NCBI GenBank assembly: GCA_913043235.1
Contig: CAJWLO010000020.1
Coordinates: 1 to 50,270, forward strand
Length of the DNA stretch: 50,270 nt
DNA from: an uncultured Fidelibacterota bacterium
GTDB lineage: Bacteria; Fidelibacterota; Marinisomatia; Marinisomatales; UBA1611
Direction of reading: 5' to 3'
The notes below the pieces were generated by a model that saw only the letters and a list, made by a program, of their open reading frames with translations, had not been told where the DNA came from and ran no database searches. A program made the translations under genes and the position numbers. How positions within the stretch are numbered: position 1 is the first letter of the stretch; every line of letters begins with the position of its first letter. Positions 9,924-18,305 of the stretch are shown here, one piece after another.

Positions 9924-10779
9924 AAATCAACTCCTCTTCGGTCACACTACCGATTTCTCTTATTTTTTTAACTACACTATTGATGATATCATCTGGTGTA
10001 GAAGCACCGGCAGAGATTCCCACCGTTTCACAATTCTCAAACCAGGATTGTTCCAAATCTTCTGCACAGGTGACTTGATATGATCGTTTATTCCTTTCCA
10101 ACGCTAATTGCGTTAGTCGATTCGAGTTTGCACTTGTGAAAGAACCTATTACTATCATGACTTCGCATTTGGTTGCTAATTCTTTGATTTGTTCATGATT
10201 TCTGCGAGTTGGAAAACAAATCGTATTAATAAAACGCAAATCAAAAACCTTCTCCATCAATACGTTAATAATTTCTTGTACATTTTCAAGCATTTGAGTG
10301 GATTGACTCACTACTCCTGCTTTTTTTATTTTACGAAGTGCTTTAGCTTCTTCAAAATTTGATACGATGATCGGATTATTCACCTGAGCAGCAATGCCTA
10401 GGACTTCATCGTGGCCATGATCACCGATAATAATTATTCTTCTTCCATCGGCATCAAGTTTTTTAATCTCATTATGAATTTCAACTACTAAGGGACAGGT
10501 GGCATCAACTATGTTCAATTTTTTTTTCTTGGCTTTATCCCAGACTCCCGGTTCAGTTCCGTGTGCACGAAGCAGAATCGGCTTACCTTTAGGAACTTCA
10601 TCTAAAGAATCCACGACCTTGGCTCCAACTTTTGATAACGATTCCACCACGTTTTCATTATGGACAATTGTTCCCAGCATGTAGACCTCCCCATAGTCTA
10701 ATGCTGTATTATAAGCCAGATTTACTGCATCACGAACACCGAAGCAATAACCTGCATCTTTTGCTAATAGAATCCTCAT
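9916..10779 (-). CDS. ispH: 4-hydroxy-3-methylbut-2-enyl diphosphate reductase
   Basis: This 287-residue iron-sulfur enzyme carries out the last MEP-pathway step, giving IPP and DMAPP. The three cluster-binding cysteines are at Cys12 (GYCFGV), Cys95 (DATCPLV) and Cys188 (TICFPT). RRNHEQ follows the third Cys, and the conserved [13 protein letters not shown] is near the C-terminus. The start overlaps the upstream nrnA stop by four bases (ATGA). Length is close to the usual 280-320 residues. Its operon also contains dxs, the first enzyme of the same pathway. Confidence 0.97.
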   Translation of the reverse strand: MRILLAKDAGYCFGVRDAVNLAYNTALDYGEVYMLGTIVHNENVVESLSKVGAKVVDSLDEVPKGKPILLRAHGTEPGVWDKAKKKKLNIVDATCPLVVEIHNEIKKLDADGRRIIIIGDHGHDEVLGIAAQVNNPIIVSNFEEAKALRKIKKAGVVSQSTQMLENVQEIINVLMEKVFDLRFINTICFPTRRNHEQIKELATKCEVMIVIGSFTSANSNRLTQLALERNKRSYQVTCAEDLEQSWFENCETVGISAGASTPDDIINSVVKKIREIGSVTEEELIYE

Positions 10780-11801
10780 GAATATTCGTTTATTTTTTGT
10801 TGAATGGATTTCATAGACACTTCCAAAGCTATTTCTCTTACATTCTCTAATGATCCCGCAACTATTGCACCAGCAGCAAATGCGTGTCCACCGCCTCCAA
10901 GGGATTTTGCAATATCATTCACACTATATTTACCCTTTGATCTAAAATTAATTCTACAGGAATCGGTATCGTTTTCCATGATCATTAAAGCAACTTCCAC
11001 GCCTCTTATAGTGCGCACCATATCAGAAAACCCTTCCACATCTGCTTTGGTAGCGTTGGCACGTTTTATCATATCTAGTGTAACTAAAAACCACGCCAAA
11101 TTACCATCTAATTCATAGTGAATATTAGATAAAAGTTCACCCAAGAGTTGCATTCTGGATTTGGAATTGTTTTCGTATACTGCTTTATAAATCTTATGCG
11201 TTTCGAGACCAACATTTAAACATTCAATAGCAATTTCGTGGCACTTGTTATCTGTATTACTATATCTAAAACAGCCTGTATCCGTCATAACAGCTGTATA
11301 AATACCTTCCAAACTCTTTTTACCAATCGGTTTGGATCGGGCAAATTTCAAATAATCGTATATCATACAACCTGTTGCTGCAGCGGACAGATCTACTATA
11401 TTATGAGTAAATTGATGATCATTAGAATGGGGGTGGTGATCTATATTCATGGTATTTAATCCATAATAATCAATCACATCCACAATAGTCCGTATACGCA
11501 CATAATCACCCACGTCAAAAATAATAACCATATCCACATCTTTCATCCATTCATGATGAAGATTATGGTCATAAGTTTCAAAGATGCCATCTATATTCAA
11601 AAAATCATAATCACTGGGTATGGGTGAATAGTTTATTATTCGCACATCATTATTTTTCTCTTTAAAATGGTAATATAAACCACATTCCGATCCTAACCCA
11701 TCACCATCAGGATTCTCATGGGTCGTAAGCATTATCCGGTTTGAATCATTAATTACATCGTTAACTTCATGCCAATTGATATCTGTATTATTATAGTCCA
11801 T
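10776..11801 (-). CDS. nrnA: DHH-family phosphodiesterase, NrnA-like (nanoRNase / pAp phosphatase)
   Basis: This 341-residue protein has the DHH domain signature HENPDGDGLGS (28-38), the namesake NIDHHPHSNDH (Asp121-His122-His123) and a DHHA1 domain with GGGGHAFAAG (302-311). NrnA-type enzymes degrade short RNA oligonucleotides and dephosphorylate pAp, using Mn2+ bound by the DHH residues. No membrane or sensor domain is attached, so it is not a GdpP/DhhP-type multidomain protein. A role in cyclic dinucleotide or pApA breakdown is also possible for this size. It is coupled to ispH by a 4-base overlap and follows the cobalamin adenosyltransferase by 1 bp. Confidence 0.9.
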   Translation of the reverse strand: MDYNNTDINWHEVNDVINDSNRIMLTTHENPDGDGLGSECGLYYHFKEKNNDVRIINYSPIPSDYDFLNIDGIFETYDHNLHHEWMKDVDMVIIFDVGDYVRIRTIVDVIDYYGLNTMNIDHHPHSNDHQFTHNIVDLSAAATGCMIYDYLKFARSKPIGKKSLEGIYTAVMTDTGCFRYSNTDNKCHEIAIECLNVGLETHKIYKAVYENNSKSRMQLLGELLSNIHYELDGNLAWFLVTLDMIKRANATKADVEGFSDMVRTIRGVEVALMIMENDTDSCRINFRSKGKYSVNDIAKSLGGGGHAFAAGAIVAGSLENVREIALEVSMKSIQQKINEYS

Positions 11802-11802
11802 A

Positions 11803-12345
11803 TTATTTTTTATAATCCCAATGAATTTCAGGATTATTTGTCATAGACTGAACTTTTCGGGCTAACACAAACAAATAATCCGATAACCTATTTAAATAAA
11901 CTAAATAATTATCATTCATTTCTACTTCATTTCTAAGAGATACCAAATCTCTTTCAACATTCCGACATTCCGTTCTGGCGATTTGAATTCGACAGGATAA
12001 TTCGGATCCACCTGGTAGAATAAACTCTTTTAATGGTGGAAGTTCCCTATTTAACTGTTCTATTCCTGATTCTAACCACAGGATCCTTTCATCTTTTAGT
12101 AGATTAAGATCTGAATCTGGTAAAGATAATTCACCACCGAGATTAAACAAATCCTGCTGGATGGATTCTAAATCTTTTTTCAATTGGGGCACCGCAATTG
12201 AAGCAGCCCAACCAATAATCGAATTCAAATGGTCTAATGAACCTAATGTCTGAATTCGTATATGGTTTTTCGGGACTCGTTGTCCAGTCCCCAAGTCTGT
12301 CTGACCGTTGTCTCCTTTTTTGGTTGTTACTTTTGAAATTCTCAT
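11803..12345 (-). CDS. Cob(I)alamin adenosyltransferase, PduO type
   Basis: This enzyme transfers adenosine from ATP to cob(I)alamin, producing adenosylcobalamin. The N-terminal ATP-binding signature TKKGDNGQTDLG and the later RTECRNVERDL helix are typical of the PduO/MMAB family. The reading frame extends upstream to 12402, but the ATG at 12345 gives the normal N-terminus (MRISKVTTKKG, about 180 residues) and overlaps the nhaD stop by one base (TGATG). I therefore chose 12345. The B12-dependent mutase at 3114-4772 is on the same strand and is an obvious user of the cofactor. Confidence 0.94.
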   Translation of the reverse strand: MRISKVTTKKGDNGQTDLGTGQRVPKNHIRIQTLGSLDHLNSIIGWAASIAVPQLKKDLESIQQDLFNLGGELSLPDSDLNLLKDERILWLESGIEQLNRELPPLKEFILPGGSELSCRIQIARTECRNVERDLVSLRNEVEMNDNYLVYLNRLSDYLFVLARKVQSMTNNPEIHWDYKK

Positions 12346-13781
12346 CAGAAAAATATTACTGAAACTATAATAAAGAGCGGAAAAAGAATTGGTAAGGACC
12401 ACTTAATAAAAAATCCAAAGAAGCTAGGCATTTTAATTCCTGATGATTCAGCAATTGATTTAACCATAAAATTTGGTGCATTCCCAATATAGGTATTCGC
12501 ACCCATGAATACCGCACCTGCAGAGATAGCTAATAAGGTACTCGACATATCTCCCATCAAGGTGACAGGATTTCCTCCTGCAGTATTAAAAAAGACAAGA
12601 TAGGTAGGAGCATTATCCAAAAAACTTGATAAAATTCCAGTTGCCCAAAAATACATTATATTGATGGGCTCACCATTATTTGAAACAGAAGAAACAATCA
12701 AAGCCAGTGCGCCTTTTGTTCCAGCTTTGAGGATAGCAATGGCTGGAATAATTGTCACAAAAATTCCTGCAAATAATTTTGCCACTTCAATAATGGGAAA
12801 CCATGTGTATTCATTTGCCTCCCTAATAGATTTGGGAGTCATCACCCAACTGGTATAGGCCAAACTTAAAAGTAAAACATCTCGAAAAAGGTTTTGCAAT
12901 TCCAAATGTATGTGGTACACTTCAAAATATATTTGAGGACGCCAAAAACCGCTCAATAAAACACCCCCAATGACACCTAGTATTAATAATAAGTTAAATG
13001 AACCTTTGAGGCCTAATTTATGTGCCCCATCATCCTTTTCTTCGATGTTGTCTTGTTCTTTCTTATAGTAGTATGAATCCAGAAAATAAAAAATGAGAAG
13101 TAAGGCAACCACCATAAATAGCATGGGAATAAACATAGCTTTAGTCGTCCAGAAAAAATCAATACCTTTTAAGAATCCAAGAAAAAGGGGAGGGTCTCCA
13201 AGTGGGGTCAGTGAACCACCAATATTGGCAACCAAAAAGATGAAAAAAACAATGATATGAACTTTTTGTTTTCGATTAGCATTGGCACGAATCAAGGGAC
13301 GAATAAGCAACATGGCTGCTCCTGTAGTACCCATCCAACTAGCCAAGACTGTTCCTATAAAAATAATGGAAGTATTCACCATAGGTGATCCTACCAAAGA
13401 TCCAGTAAGTTGAACTCCCCCTGAAATTGTAAAAAGTGCTAACAGCAAAATAATGAAGGGAACGTATTCTAATAAACCAACGTGAAGTAATTCATAAACG
13501 GTAATTTCATACCCTTCCTTTAAAAAAAATGGTATAATTAGAGATAAAGCCCAAAAAAGTGATATTTTCCCAAAATGGTGGTGCCAAAAATGTGGAGCCA
13601 CTAATGGAAATATAGCAATGGAAAACAAAATTCCAACAAATGGAACAATCCAAAAGATACTGAGGTTTTCAATACTCCCATCCAAATGCGGAGCATGGCC
13701 CATAGCAGTGGTTCCAGCAAAAATAAACGAAGGGATTACTATCATAAATAATAGTAATGTTTTATTTATCATATTTTTCAT
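12345..13781 (-). CDS. nhaD: Na+/H+ antiporter, NhaD family
   Basis: This polytopic inner-membrane protein is expected to exchange Na+ for H+. It starts with a hydrophobic signal-like segment (INKTLLLFMIVIPSFIFA), then TMGHAPHL-like polar residues and about a dozen helices. NIGGSLTPLGDPPLFLGF and SSFLDNAPTYLVFFN are hallmark segments of the NhaD/ion-transporter superfamily. The frame is open upstream to 13955, but that extension is basic and unlike the family. ATGs at 13781 or 13772 are more likely starts, and 13781 is used here. The gene is divergent from nqrM and close to the NQR operon, suggesting a shared role in sodium cycling. Confidence 0.9.
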   Translation of the reverse strand: MKNMINKTLLLFMIVIPSFIFAGTTAMGHAPHLDGSIENLSIFWIVPFVGILFSIAIFPLVAPHFWHHHFGKISLFWALSLIIPFFLKEGYEITVYELLHVGLLEYVPFIILLLALFTISGGVQLTGSLVGSPMVNTSIIFIGTVLASWMGTTGAAMLLIRPLIRANANRKQKVHIIVFFIFLVANIGGSLTPLGDPPLFLGFLKGIDFFWTTKAMFIPMLFMVVALLLIFYFLDSYYYKKEQDNIEEKDDGAHKLGLKGSFNLLLILGVIGGVLLSGFWRPQIYFEVYHIHLELQNLFRDVLLLSLAYTSWVMTPKSIREANEYTWFPIIEVAKLFAGIFVTIIPAIAILKAGTKGALALIVSSVSNNGEPINIMYFWATGILSSFLDNAPTYLVFFNTAGGNPVTLMGDMSSTLLAISAGAVFMGANTYIGNAPNFMVKSIAESSGIKMPSFFGFFIKWSLPILFPLFIIVSVIFF

Positions 13782-13878
13782 TCGTGGTTTTATATTAACC
13801 TTTAATTTAAATAATTTATAGTCCCTAGATCGACGATAATTAATTGGTGCAAAATTATATTTTCGCGTATTATCAAAT

Positions 13879-14064
13879 GTGGATATTATACTTAGTATTC
13901 TTGTTTTAATAGTAGCTGTTTCCTTTATGGCAGTCGGTATCATATTTGGTAACAAACCCTTATCCGGCTCATGCGGCGGATTAAATCCTGATGGAGTCTG
14001 TTCTTATTGTGGAGGTGATCCGCAGAAATGCGAGAACTCCGAATCAAATTCCGTTAGCGTATAA
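13879..14064 (+). CDS. nqrM: Na+-NQR maturation protein NqrM
   Basis: This 61-residue protein has one N-terminal membrane helix (about residues 3-23) followed by a short Cys-rich tail with GSCGGLNPDGVCSYCGGDP and Cys32, Cys41, Cys44 and Cys51. This matches NqrM (formerly DUF539), which is required to assemble the iron centre of Na+-translocating NADH:quinone oxidoreductase. Translation probably starts at GTG 13879. Unusually, it lies on the strand opposite to the nqr operon. Its last 11 bases overlap the 3' end of apbE, and it is divergent from nhaD. Confidence 0.9.
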   Translation: MDIILSILVLIVAVSFMAVGIIFGNKPLSGSCGGLNPDGVCSYCGGDPQKCENSESNSVSV

Positions 14065-15121
14065 TCTCATAAATCGAGTCTTCTATTTGTACTCCATGTG
14101 AACTAGCAATTCTTCTTGTACCATCTTTCGCACCAAGAATCCATATTGCTTTTATTTCTGGATTTTCGGACGCTATCTTTACCCCTAATTCATATTCCAT
14201 TGCCATCAGAGCTGTGGCCCATGCATCGGCAATCATACAAGATTTTGACTGGACAGTAACAGATAGGATATTAGTCTGAACTGGATAACCGGTTTTTGGA
14301 TTGATGGTGTGGCCTAATATATCACCTTCCATATCCACAAAATTTCGGTAATTCCCTGAAGTAGCGATGGATCCACCATCTGAGTAAATAATAGCTGCGA
14401 ATGTCCGATCTAGCTTTTTCCCAGCTGGGGGGTTCTCAACTCCTATAGACCAGTATTTATTTTTTTGGTTTCGTCCTAGACACCTTACTTCTCCTCCAAT
14501 CTCAACAAACAGATCACTATATCCCTTAAATCTAAGAAAATGAAACACCTCATCCACCGCATACCCTTTAGCGATGGCATTCAAATCTAATTTTGTGGCA
14601 GGATTATTTTTTATCAATGATCCATTTTCAAAAGAAATTATTTTAGATCCTGTATAATTTAAAACTTTTTGAATTTCTTCATGGGATGGTAAACCTGATT
14701 TAGGATTTGGTCCGAATCCCCAAAGACTCATTAAATCAAAAACAGTTACATCAAAATAATGATCTGTTTTTTGTGAAATTTCTAAAGATGTTCTCACCAC
14801 ATTAGCAAAGGTTTCTGAAACGGGAAAAGGATCAACTGATTGATTAAAATTGAACTGAGAAATTTCACTATCAGGAATCCAGGTCGACAGTTGCATATTA
14901 ACTATAGTTAAAATAGAATCGATACTATTTTGAATTTTAGAAGGGTACTGGAAAGGATTTTGTGAAATTATCTTTATTGAATAGGTAGTGCCCATAGTCG
15001 AACCGGAAAAAGTATTTACTAGATTTGGATAGCTACATCCTGACCAGAGAAACAAAATGCCCAACAAAAGTTGGGCATTTCGGAAAATTGATATTAAACA
15101 GTAATTAGCCAAAACTGTCAT
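14054..15121 (-). CDS. apbE: FAD:protein FMN transferase ApbE, lipoprotein
   Basis: This 355-residue enzyme attaches FMN to threonines of NqrB and NqrC on the outer side of the membrane. A hydrophobic leader ends in LFLWSGC, a lipobox with Cys at about residue 29. The family segments GSTMGTTYSIKI, KLDLNAIAKGYAVDEV, DGGSIATSGNYRNF and HTINPKTGYPV follow in order. The start overlaps nqrF by 17 bases, so it is the last gene of the nqr operon. A strong RNA hairpin (15055-15080) lies inside the leader-coding part. Both target proteins are encoded just upstream and retain their SGAT flavinylation sites. Confidence 0.95.
   Translation of the reverse strand: MTVLANYCLISIFRNAQLLLGILFLWSGCSYPNLVNTFSGSTMGTTYSIKIISQNPFQYPSKIQNSIDSILTIVNMQLSTWIPDSEISQFNFNQSVDPFPVSETFANVVRTSLEISQKTDHYFDVTVFDLMSLWGFGPNPKSGLPSHEEIQKVLNYTGSKIISFENGSLIKNNPATKLDLNAIAKGYAVDEVFHFLRFKGYSDLFVEIGGEVRCLGRNQKNKYWSIGVENPPAGKKLDRTFAAIIYSDGGSIATSGNYRNFVDMEGDILGHTINPKTGYPVQTNILSVTVQSKSCMIADAWATALMAMEYELGVKIASENPEIKAIWILGAKDGTRRIASSHGVQIEDSIYEIIR
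15055..15080 (-). terminator. Perfect 11-bp hairpin inside the apbE leader (possible attenuator)
   Basis: On the minus strand the sequence AAATGCCCAAC, a 4-base TTTT loop, and GTTGGGCATTT form a perfect 11-bp stem. It begins 25 bases after the nqrF stop codon and lies within the codons for the ApbE signal peptide. The 3' arm ends in TTT, followed by TGTTTC. This is a weak U-tract, so a partial terminator, an RNA-processing site or a stability element are all possible. It could lower apbE expression relative to nqrABCDEF. Function is inferred from structure only. Confidence 0.5.
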
Positions 15122-16334
15122 AGGCGATCATTTCCCTTTCAACACCCAAACTGTCCAACATATTATCACAGGCATTAATCATTGGTGGTGGACCACACAT
15201 ATAATACTCTACCTCGGTGGGATCTTCATGATCTTTCAAATAATCATCATGAAGTACCTGGTGAATAAATCCGGTGGGGCCATCCCAGTTATCTTCCGGC
15301 TCAGGTTCAGATAATGCTACCTGGTAACTGAAATTGGGAAATTCATTTTGAATCTTCTTGAAATCATTATCATAAAACATCTCCCTAACAGATCTAGCAC
15401 CATACCAAAAGGAGACTTTACGATTAGTTTTTAGTGTCTGAAAAAGATGAAATAGATGAGACCGCATTGGTGCCATTCCGGCTCCACCCCCTATATATAC
15501 CATTTCTTTTTCTGAATCTTTAATAAAAAATTCACCATAGGGACCCGAGATATTCACCTTATCACCTTTTTTCAAATTAAATATGTAAGATGAAGCAAGG
15601 CCAGGTGATACTTCATCCCACAGTGGCGGTGGAGGTGTTGCAATACGCACATTGAGCATAACGCGGTTGCCTTCAGCAGGATGGTTAGCCATTGAATATG
15701 CCCTAAATACAGGCTCTTGGTTATTAGCAACTAAATCCCAGATTTTATACTTATCCCAGTCAGGATGGTATTCATCTTCTATTGAGAAATCATTAAATGT
15801 TAAATTAAGATACTCAGGTATATCAATCTGGATGTAACCTCCAGCTTGGAAATTTAAATTTTCTCCTTCAGGCAAATTAAGTACTAGCTCTTTAATAAAG
15901 GTTGCTACGTTCTTATTGGATTCAACCGTACACTCCCATTTTTGTATGCTGAAAATTTCATCTGGAACATGTATTACCATATTCTCTTTAACTTTCACCT
16001 GACAGGAAAGACGCCAGTTATCCTTAGCTTTTTTACGGCTTATATGTCCTGTCTCAGTTGGTAATATTTCGCCTCCTCCTTCTAGCACCTGACACTCACA
16101 CATAGCACAGGTACCACCGCCACCGCATGCCGATGGGAGAAAGATAGATTGCCCCGCAAGCGCACTTAATAAGGTTGATCCAGGACGTGTAATGATACTT
16201 TTATCAGGTTCTCCATTTATTTCTATGGAAACATCTATCTGCGGAAGAAGTTGACTTTCTGCAAAATTTAAAATTAACACCAATACAAGGATTACCCCTG
16301 TAAACACAATAATAGTAAAAAAAACTTCTTCCAT
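15105..16334 (-). CDS. nqrF: Na+-NQR subunit F (NADH-oxidising subunit)
   Basis: This 409-residue subunit takes electrons from NADH. One N-terminal helix (about residues 5-25) anchors it. The [2Fe-2S] ferredoxin domain has SACGGGGTCAMCEC, and a further Cys lies in WRLSCQV. The FAD-binding RAYSMANHP and NADH-binding YIGGGAGMAPMRSH follow, and YMCGPPPMINA is near the C-terminus. Length and domain order are normal. The start overlaps nqrE by one base (TAATG). With complex I here lacking its NADH module, this is the only visible NADH entry point to the quinone pool in the window. Confidence 0.98.
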   Translation of the reverse strand: MEEVFFTIIVFTGVILVLVLILNFAESQLLPQIDVSIEINGEPDKSIITRPGSTLLSALAGQSIFLPSACGGGGTCAMCECQVLEGGGEILPTETGHISRKKAKDNWRLSCQVKVKENMVIHVPDEIFSIQKWECTVESNKNVATFIKELVLNLPEGENLNFQAGGYIQIDIPEYLNLTFNDFSIEDEYHPDWDKYKIWDLVANNQEPVFRAYSMANHPAEGNRVMLNVRIATPPPPLWDEVSPGLASSYIFNLKKGDKVNISGPYGEFFIKDSEKEMVYIGGGAGMAPMRSHLFHLFQTLKTNRKVSFWYGARSVREMFYDNDFKKIQNEFPNFSYQVALSEPEPEDNWDGPTGFIHQVLHDDYLKDHEDPTEVEYYMCGPPPMINACDNMLDSLGVEREMIAYDSFG

Positions 16335-16966
16335 TATATATCAATGCCAGAGAATGCCATGAATGCCATAGAGATTAGGCCAGTAAGCAACATAGTAATA
16401 CCTACACCCCTTAGTTTTGCAGGGACATTAGAATAGCGAATCCGCTGCCTTATAGATGCCATACATGAAATAGCTAGGAAGAAACCAATACCAGATCCTA
16501 GACCATAAACCACAGATTCTATAAAAGTATATTCACGCTCTACTAGAAATAATGATCCACCAAGAATAGAGCAATTCACTGCAATCAAAGGTAAAAAAAT
16601 CCCGAGGTTGATGTATAATGTTGGTGAAAATCTATCGATTATCATTTCGACCAACTGGACCATAGCAGCAATAACAGCAATAAATACAATATAGTTTAAA
16701 AAGTTTAAATTAATCGACTTACCACCATCAATACCGTAATCGGGATTTAGCCACACAAGTGCACCTGGTTTTAGAAAATAATTATGGATAGCCCAATTTG
16801 CAGGTGCTGTAATGCCAAGAACAAAAATAACTGCAAAACCAAGACCAATTGATGTATCTACTTTTTTTGAGATTGAGAGAAAAGAGCACATACCCAAAAA
16901 ATAGGCAAGGAGAATATTTTCAATGAATATTGCTTTGGTTGCAATGCTTATGTAATGTTCTAGCAA
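16334..16966 (-). CDS. nqrE: Na+-NQR subunit E
   Basis: This 210-residue integral membrane subunit has about six helices. FIENILLAYFLGMCSFL near the N-terminus contains the conserved Cys that helps ligate the iron centre shared with NqrD. NCSILGGSLFLVEREYTF is another conserved segment. It forms an inverted-repeat pair with NqrD in the membrane. It is one base into nqrF at its 3' end and 2 bp after nqrD. Confidence 0.97.
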   Translation of the reverse strand: MLEHYISIATKAIFIENILLAYFLGMCSFLSISKKVDTSIGLGFAVIFVLGITAPANWAIHNYFLKPGALVWLNPDYGIDGGKSINLNFLNYIVFIAVIAAMVQLVEMIIDRFSPTLYINLGIFLPLIAVNCSILGGSLFLVEREYTFIESVVYGLGSGIGFFLAISCMASIRQRIRYSNVPAKLRGVGITMLLTGLISMAFMAFSGIDI

Positions 16967-16968
16967 AT

Positions 16969-17595
16969 TTATTCCTCTTCAATTCCTGCTATTATCCGCT
17001 GTACCCAAACAAGTAGACCAAGGATTATAAATGCCCCTGGCGATAAAACCATAAGACCCATATTCTCGTATCCGACCGCATACAATGAATCAGGTATAAC
17101 TTGATAACCATAGATGGAACCACTACCCAGCAATTCTCTAAGAAATGCTACAGCTATTAAAAATCCTCCATAACCCAGGGAATTACCAAAACCGTCAAGG
17201 AATGCTTTCCCAGGTGAATTCTGCATGGCAAATGCTTCTGCACGACCCAAAACAATACAATTTGTGATAATAAGGCCCACAAAAACGGAAAGTTCTTTAC
17301 TTATATCGTACATATATGCCATTAATATTTGATCGGTCAGAGCTACAAGACTAGCAATCACTGAAAGTTGGACAATAATGCGAACTTTACCTGGAATTAA
17401 ACTCCTAATTATTGAGATAATTGTATTTGAAATGCTTAAAACAGCAACCACAGCAAGTGTCATCACAACAGCCGTATCCATTTTCACAGTGACTGCCAAG
17501 GCGGAACAAATACCAAGCACCTGCAAACTGATAGGATTATTTGCCATCAATGGATCTGTAAGTGCGTGTTTGGATTGCTTACCGAGTAATGCCAT
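16969..17595 (-). CDS. nqrD: Na+-NQR subunit D
   Basis: This 208-residue integral membrane subunit is paralogous to NqrE. Conserved segments are NNPISLQVLGICSALAVT, containing the iron-ligand region Cys, and VFVGLIITNCIVLGRAEAF with a second conserved Cys. NLGYG-like GFGNSLGYGGFL follows. About six helices are visible. The start overlaps the nqrC stop by one base (TAATG). NqrM, needed for the NqrD/NqrE iron centre, is encoded nearby. Confidence 0.97.
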   Translation of the reverse strand: MALLGKQSKHALTDPLMANNPISLQVLGICSALAVTVKMDTAVVMTLAVVAVLSISNTIISIIRSLIPGKVRIIVQLSVIASLVALTDQILMAYMYDISKELSVFVGLIITNCIVLGRAEAFAMQNSPGKAFLDGFGNSLGYGGFLIAVAFLRELLGSGSIYGYQVIPDSLYAVGYENMGLMVLSPGAFIILGLLVWVQRIIAGIEEE

Positions 17596-18305
17596 TAGCC
17601 TTTTCCGAGTCTAATTTTTTGAAAAAATGGGTCATATTTTTTTAGATCATCAAGGAGAAATTTCTCTAATCCTTTACTTGTGATCGTTGCACCAGATATT
17701 CCATCAACTTTATAATATGCAGTTGAACTATTTCGGTCCACCTTTCCTTTTAAAACTTTTATTCCCACTAAATTGTCATTTTGATCTACAAACTTTTTAC
17801 CAATAAAATTATTTTGGAACCATTCCTTATCCACTTCACCGCCTAGTCCTGGCGTTTCTTTATGTTTGTAAAACGTAATACCTTTTACCGTACGACCATC
17901 CGGTTCAATAGCAAAGAATCCATAAAGGGTAGACCACAAACCCTTTCCAGAGATAGGTATTGCATAACCATCAATTTGTCCATTTTCTTTTTTTAAATAT
18001 ACTGGAAGATTTTCAATATCTATCTCGCTATCTATGGATTGTGGATCTACATCTTTGCGGTTACCATAAGGATCAAGAACATAACTTTCTATATTTTTTT
18101 CAAATAAATTTTGAACATCTTTTGATGTCCAAGGATTTTCTGATGACTGCACATAACCGAGTGAAACAAGTATATTTTTTTTCATATCATTCTCTACTTG
18201 CTCATTCTGAATAACTTCTAATTTTCCTGCAACAGTTGAAAGGATGAAACCTAAAATAATTGTCATGATAGATGTAAATGATATTGTGTATATATTACTG
18301 CGCAT
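17595..18305 (-). CDS. nqrC: Na+-NQR subunit C (covalent FMN)
   Basis: This subunit has one N-terminal helix and a periplasmic FMN domain. The flavinylation site is DGISGATITS, with the FMN-carrying Thr at about residue 207 when counted from the ATG at 18305. The frame is open to 18344, but the earlier residues contain no typical NqrC sequence. MRSNIYTISFTSIMT at 18305 is a normal NqrC start and overlaps the nqrB end by 11 bases. Another conserved segment is HKETPGLGGEVDKEWFQ. ApbE, encoded downstream, is the expected modifying enzyme. Confidence 0.96.
   Translation of the reverse strand: MRSNIYTISFTSIMTIILGFILSTVAGKLEVIQNEQVENDMKKNILVSLGYVQSSENPWTSKDVQNLFEKNIESYVLDPYGNRKDVDPQSIDSEIDIENLPVYLKKENGQIDGYAIPISGKGLWSTLYGFFAIEPDGRTVKGITFYKHKETPGLGGEVDKEWFQNNFIGKKFVDQNDNLVGIKVLKGKVDRNSSTAYYKVDGISGATITSKGLEKFLLDDLKKYDPFFQKIRLGKG

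Noticed and set aside
12346..12402. N-terminal extension of the cobalamin adenosyltransferase
   Set aside because: It overlaps nhaD codons and lacks family similarity. ATG 12345 with TGATG overlap gives the normal start.
13782..13955. 58-residue basic N-terminal extension of NhaD
   Set aside because: It precedes a good hydrophobic leader and does not resemble NhaD. It runs through the nqrM-nhaD divergent promoter region.
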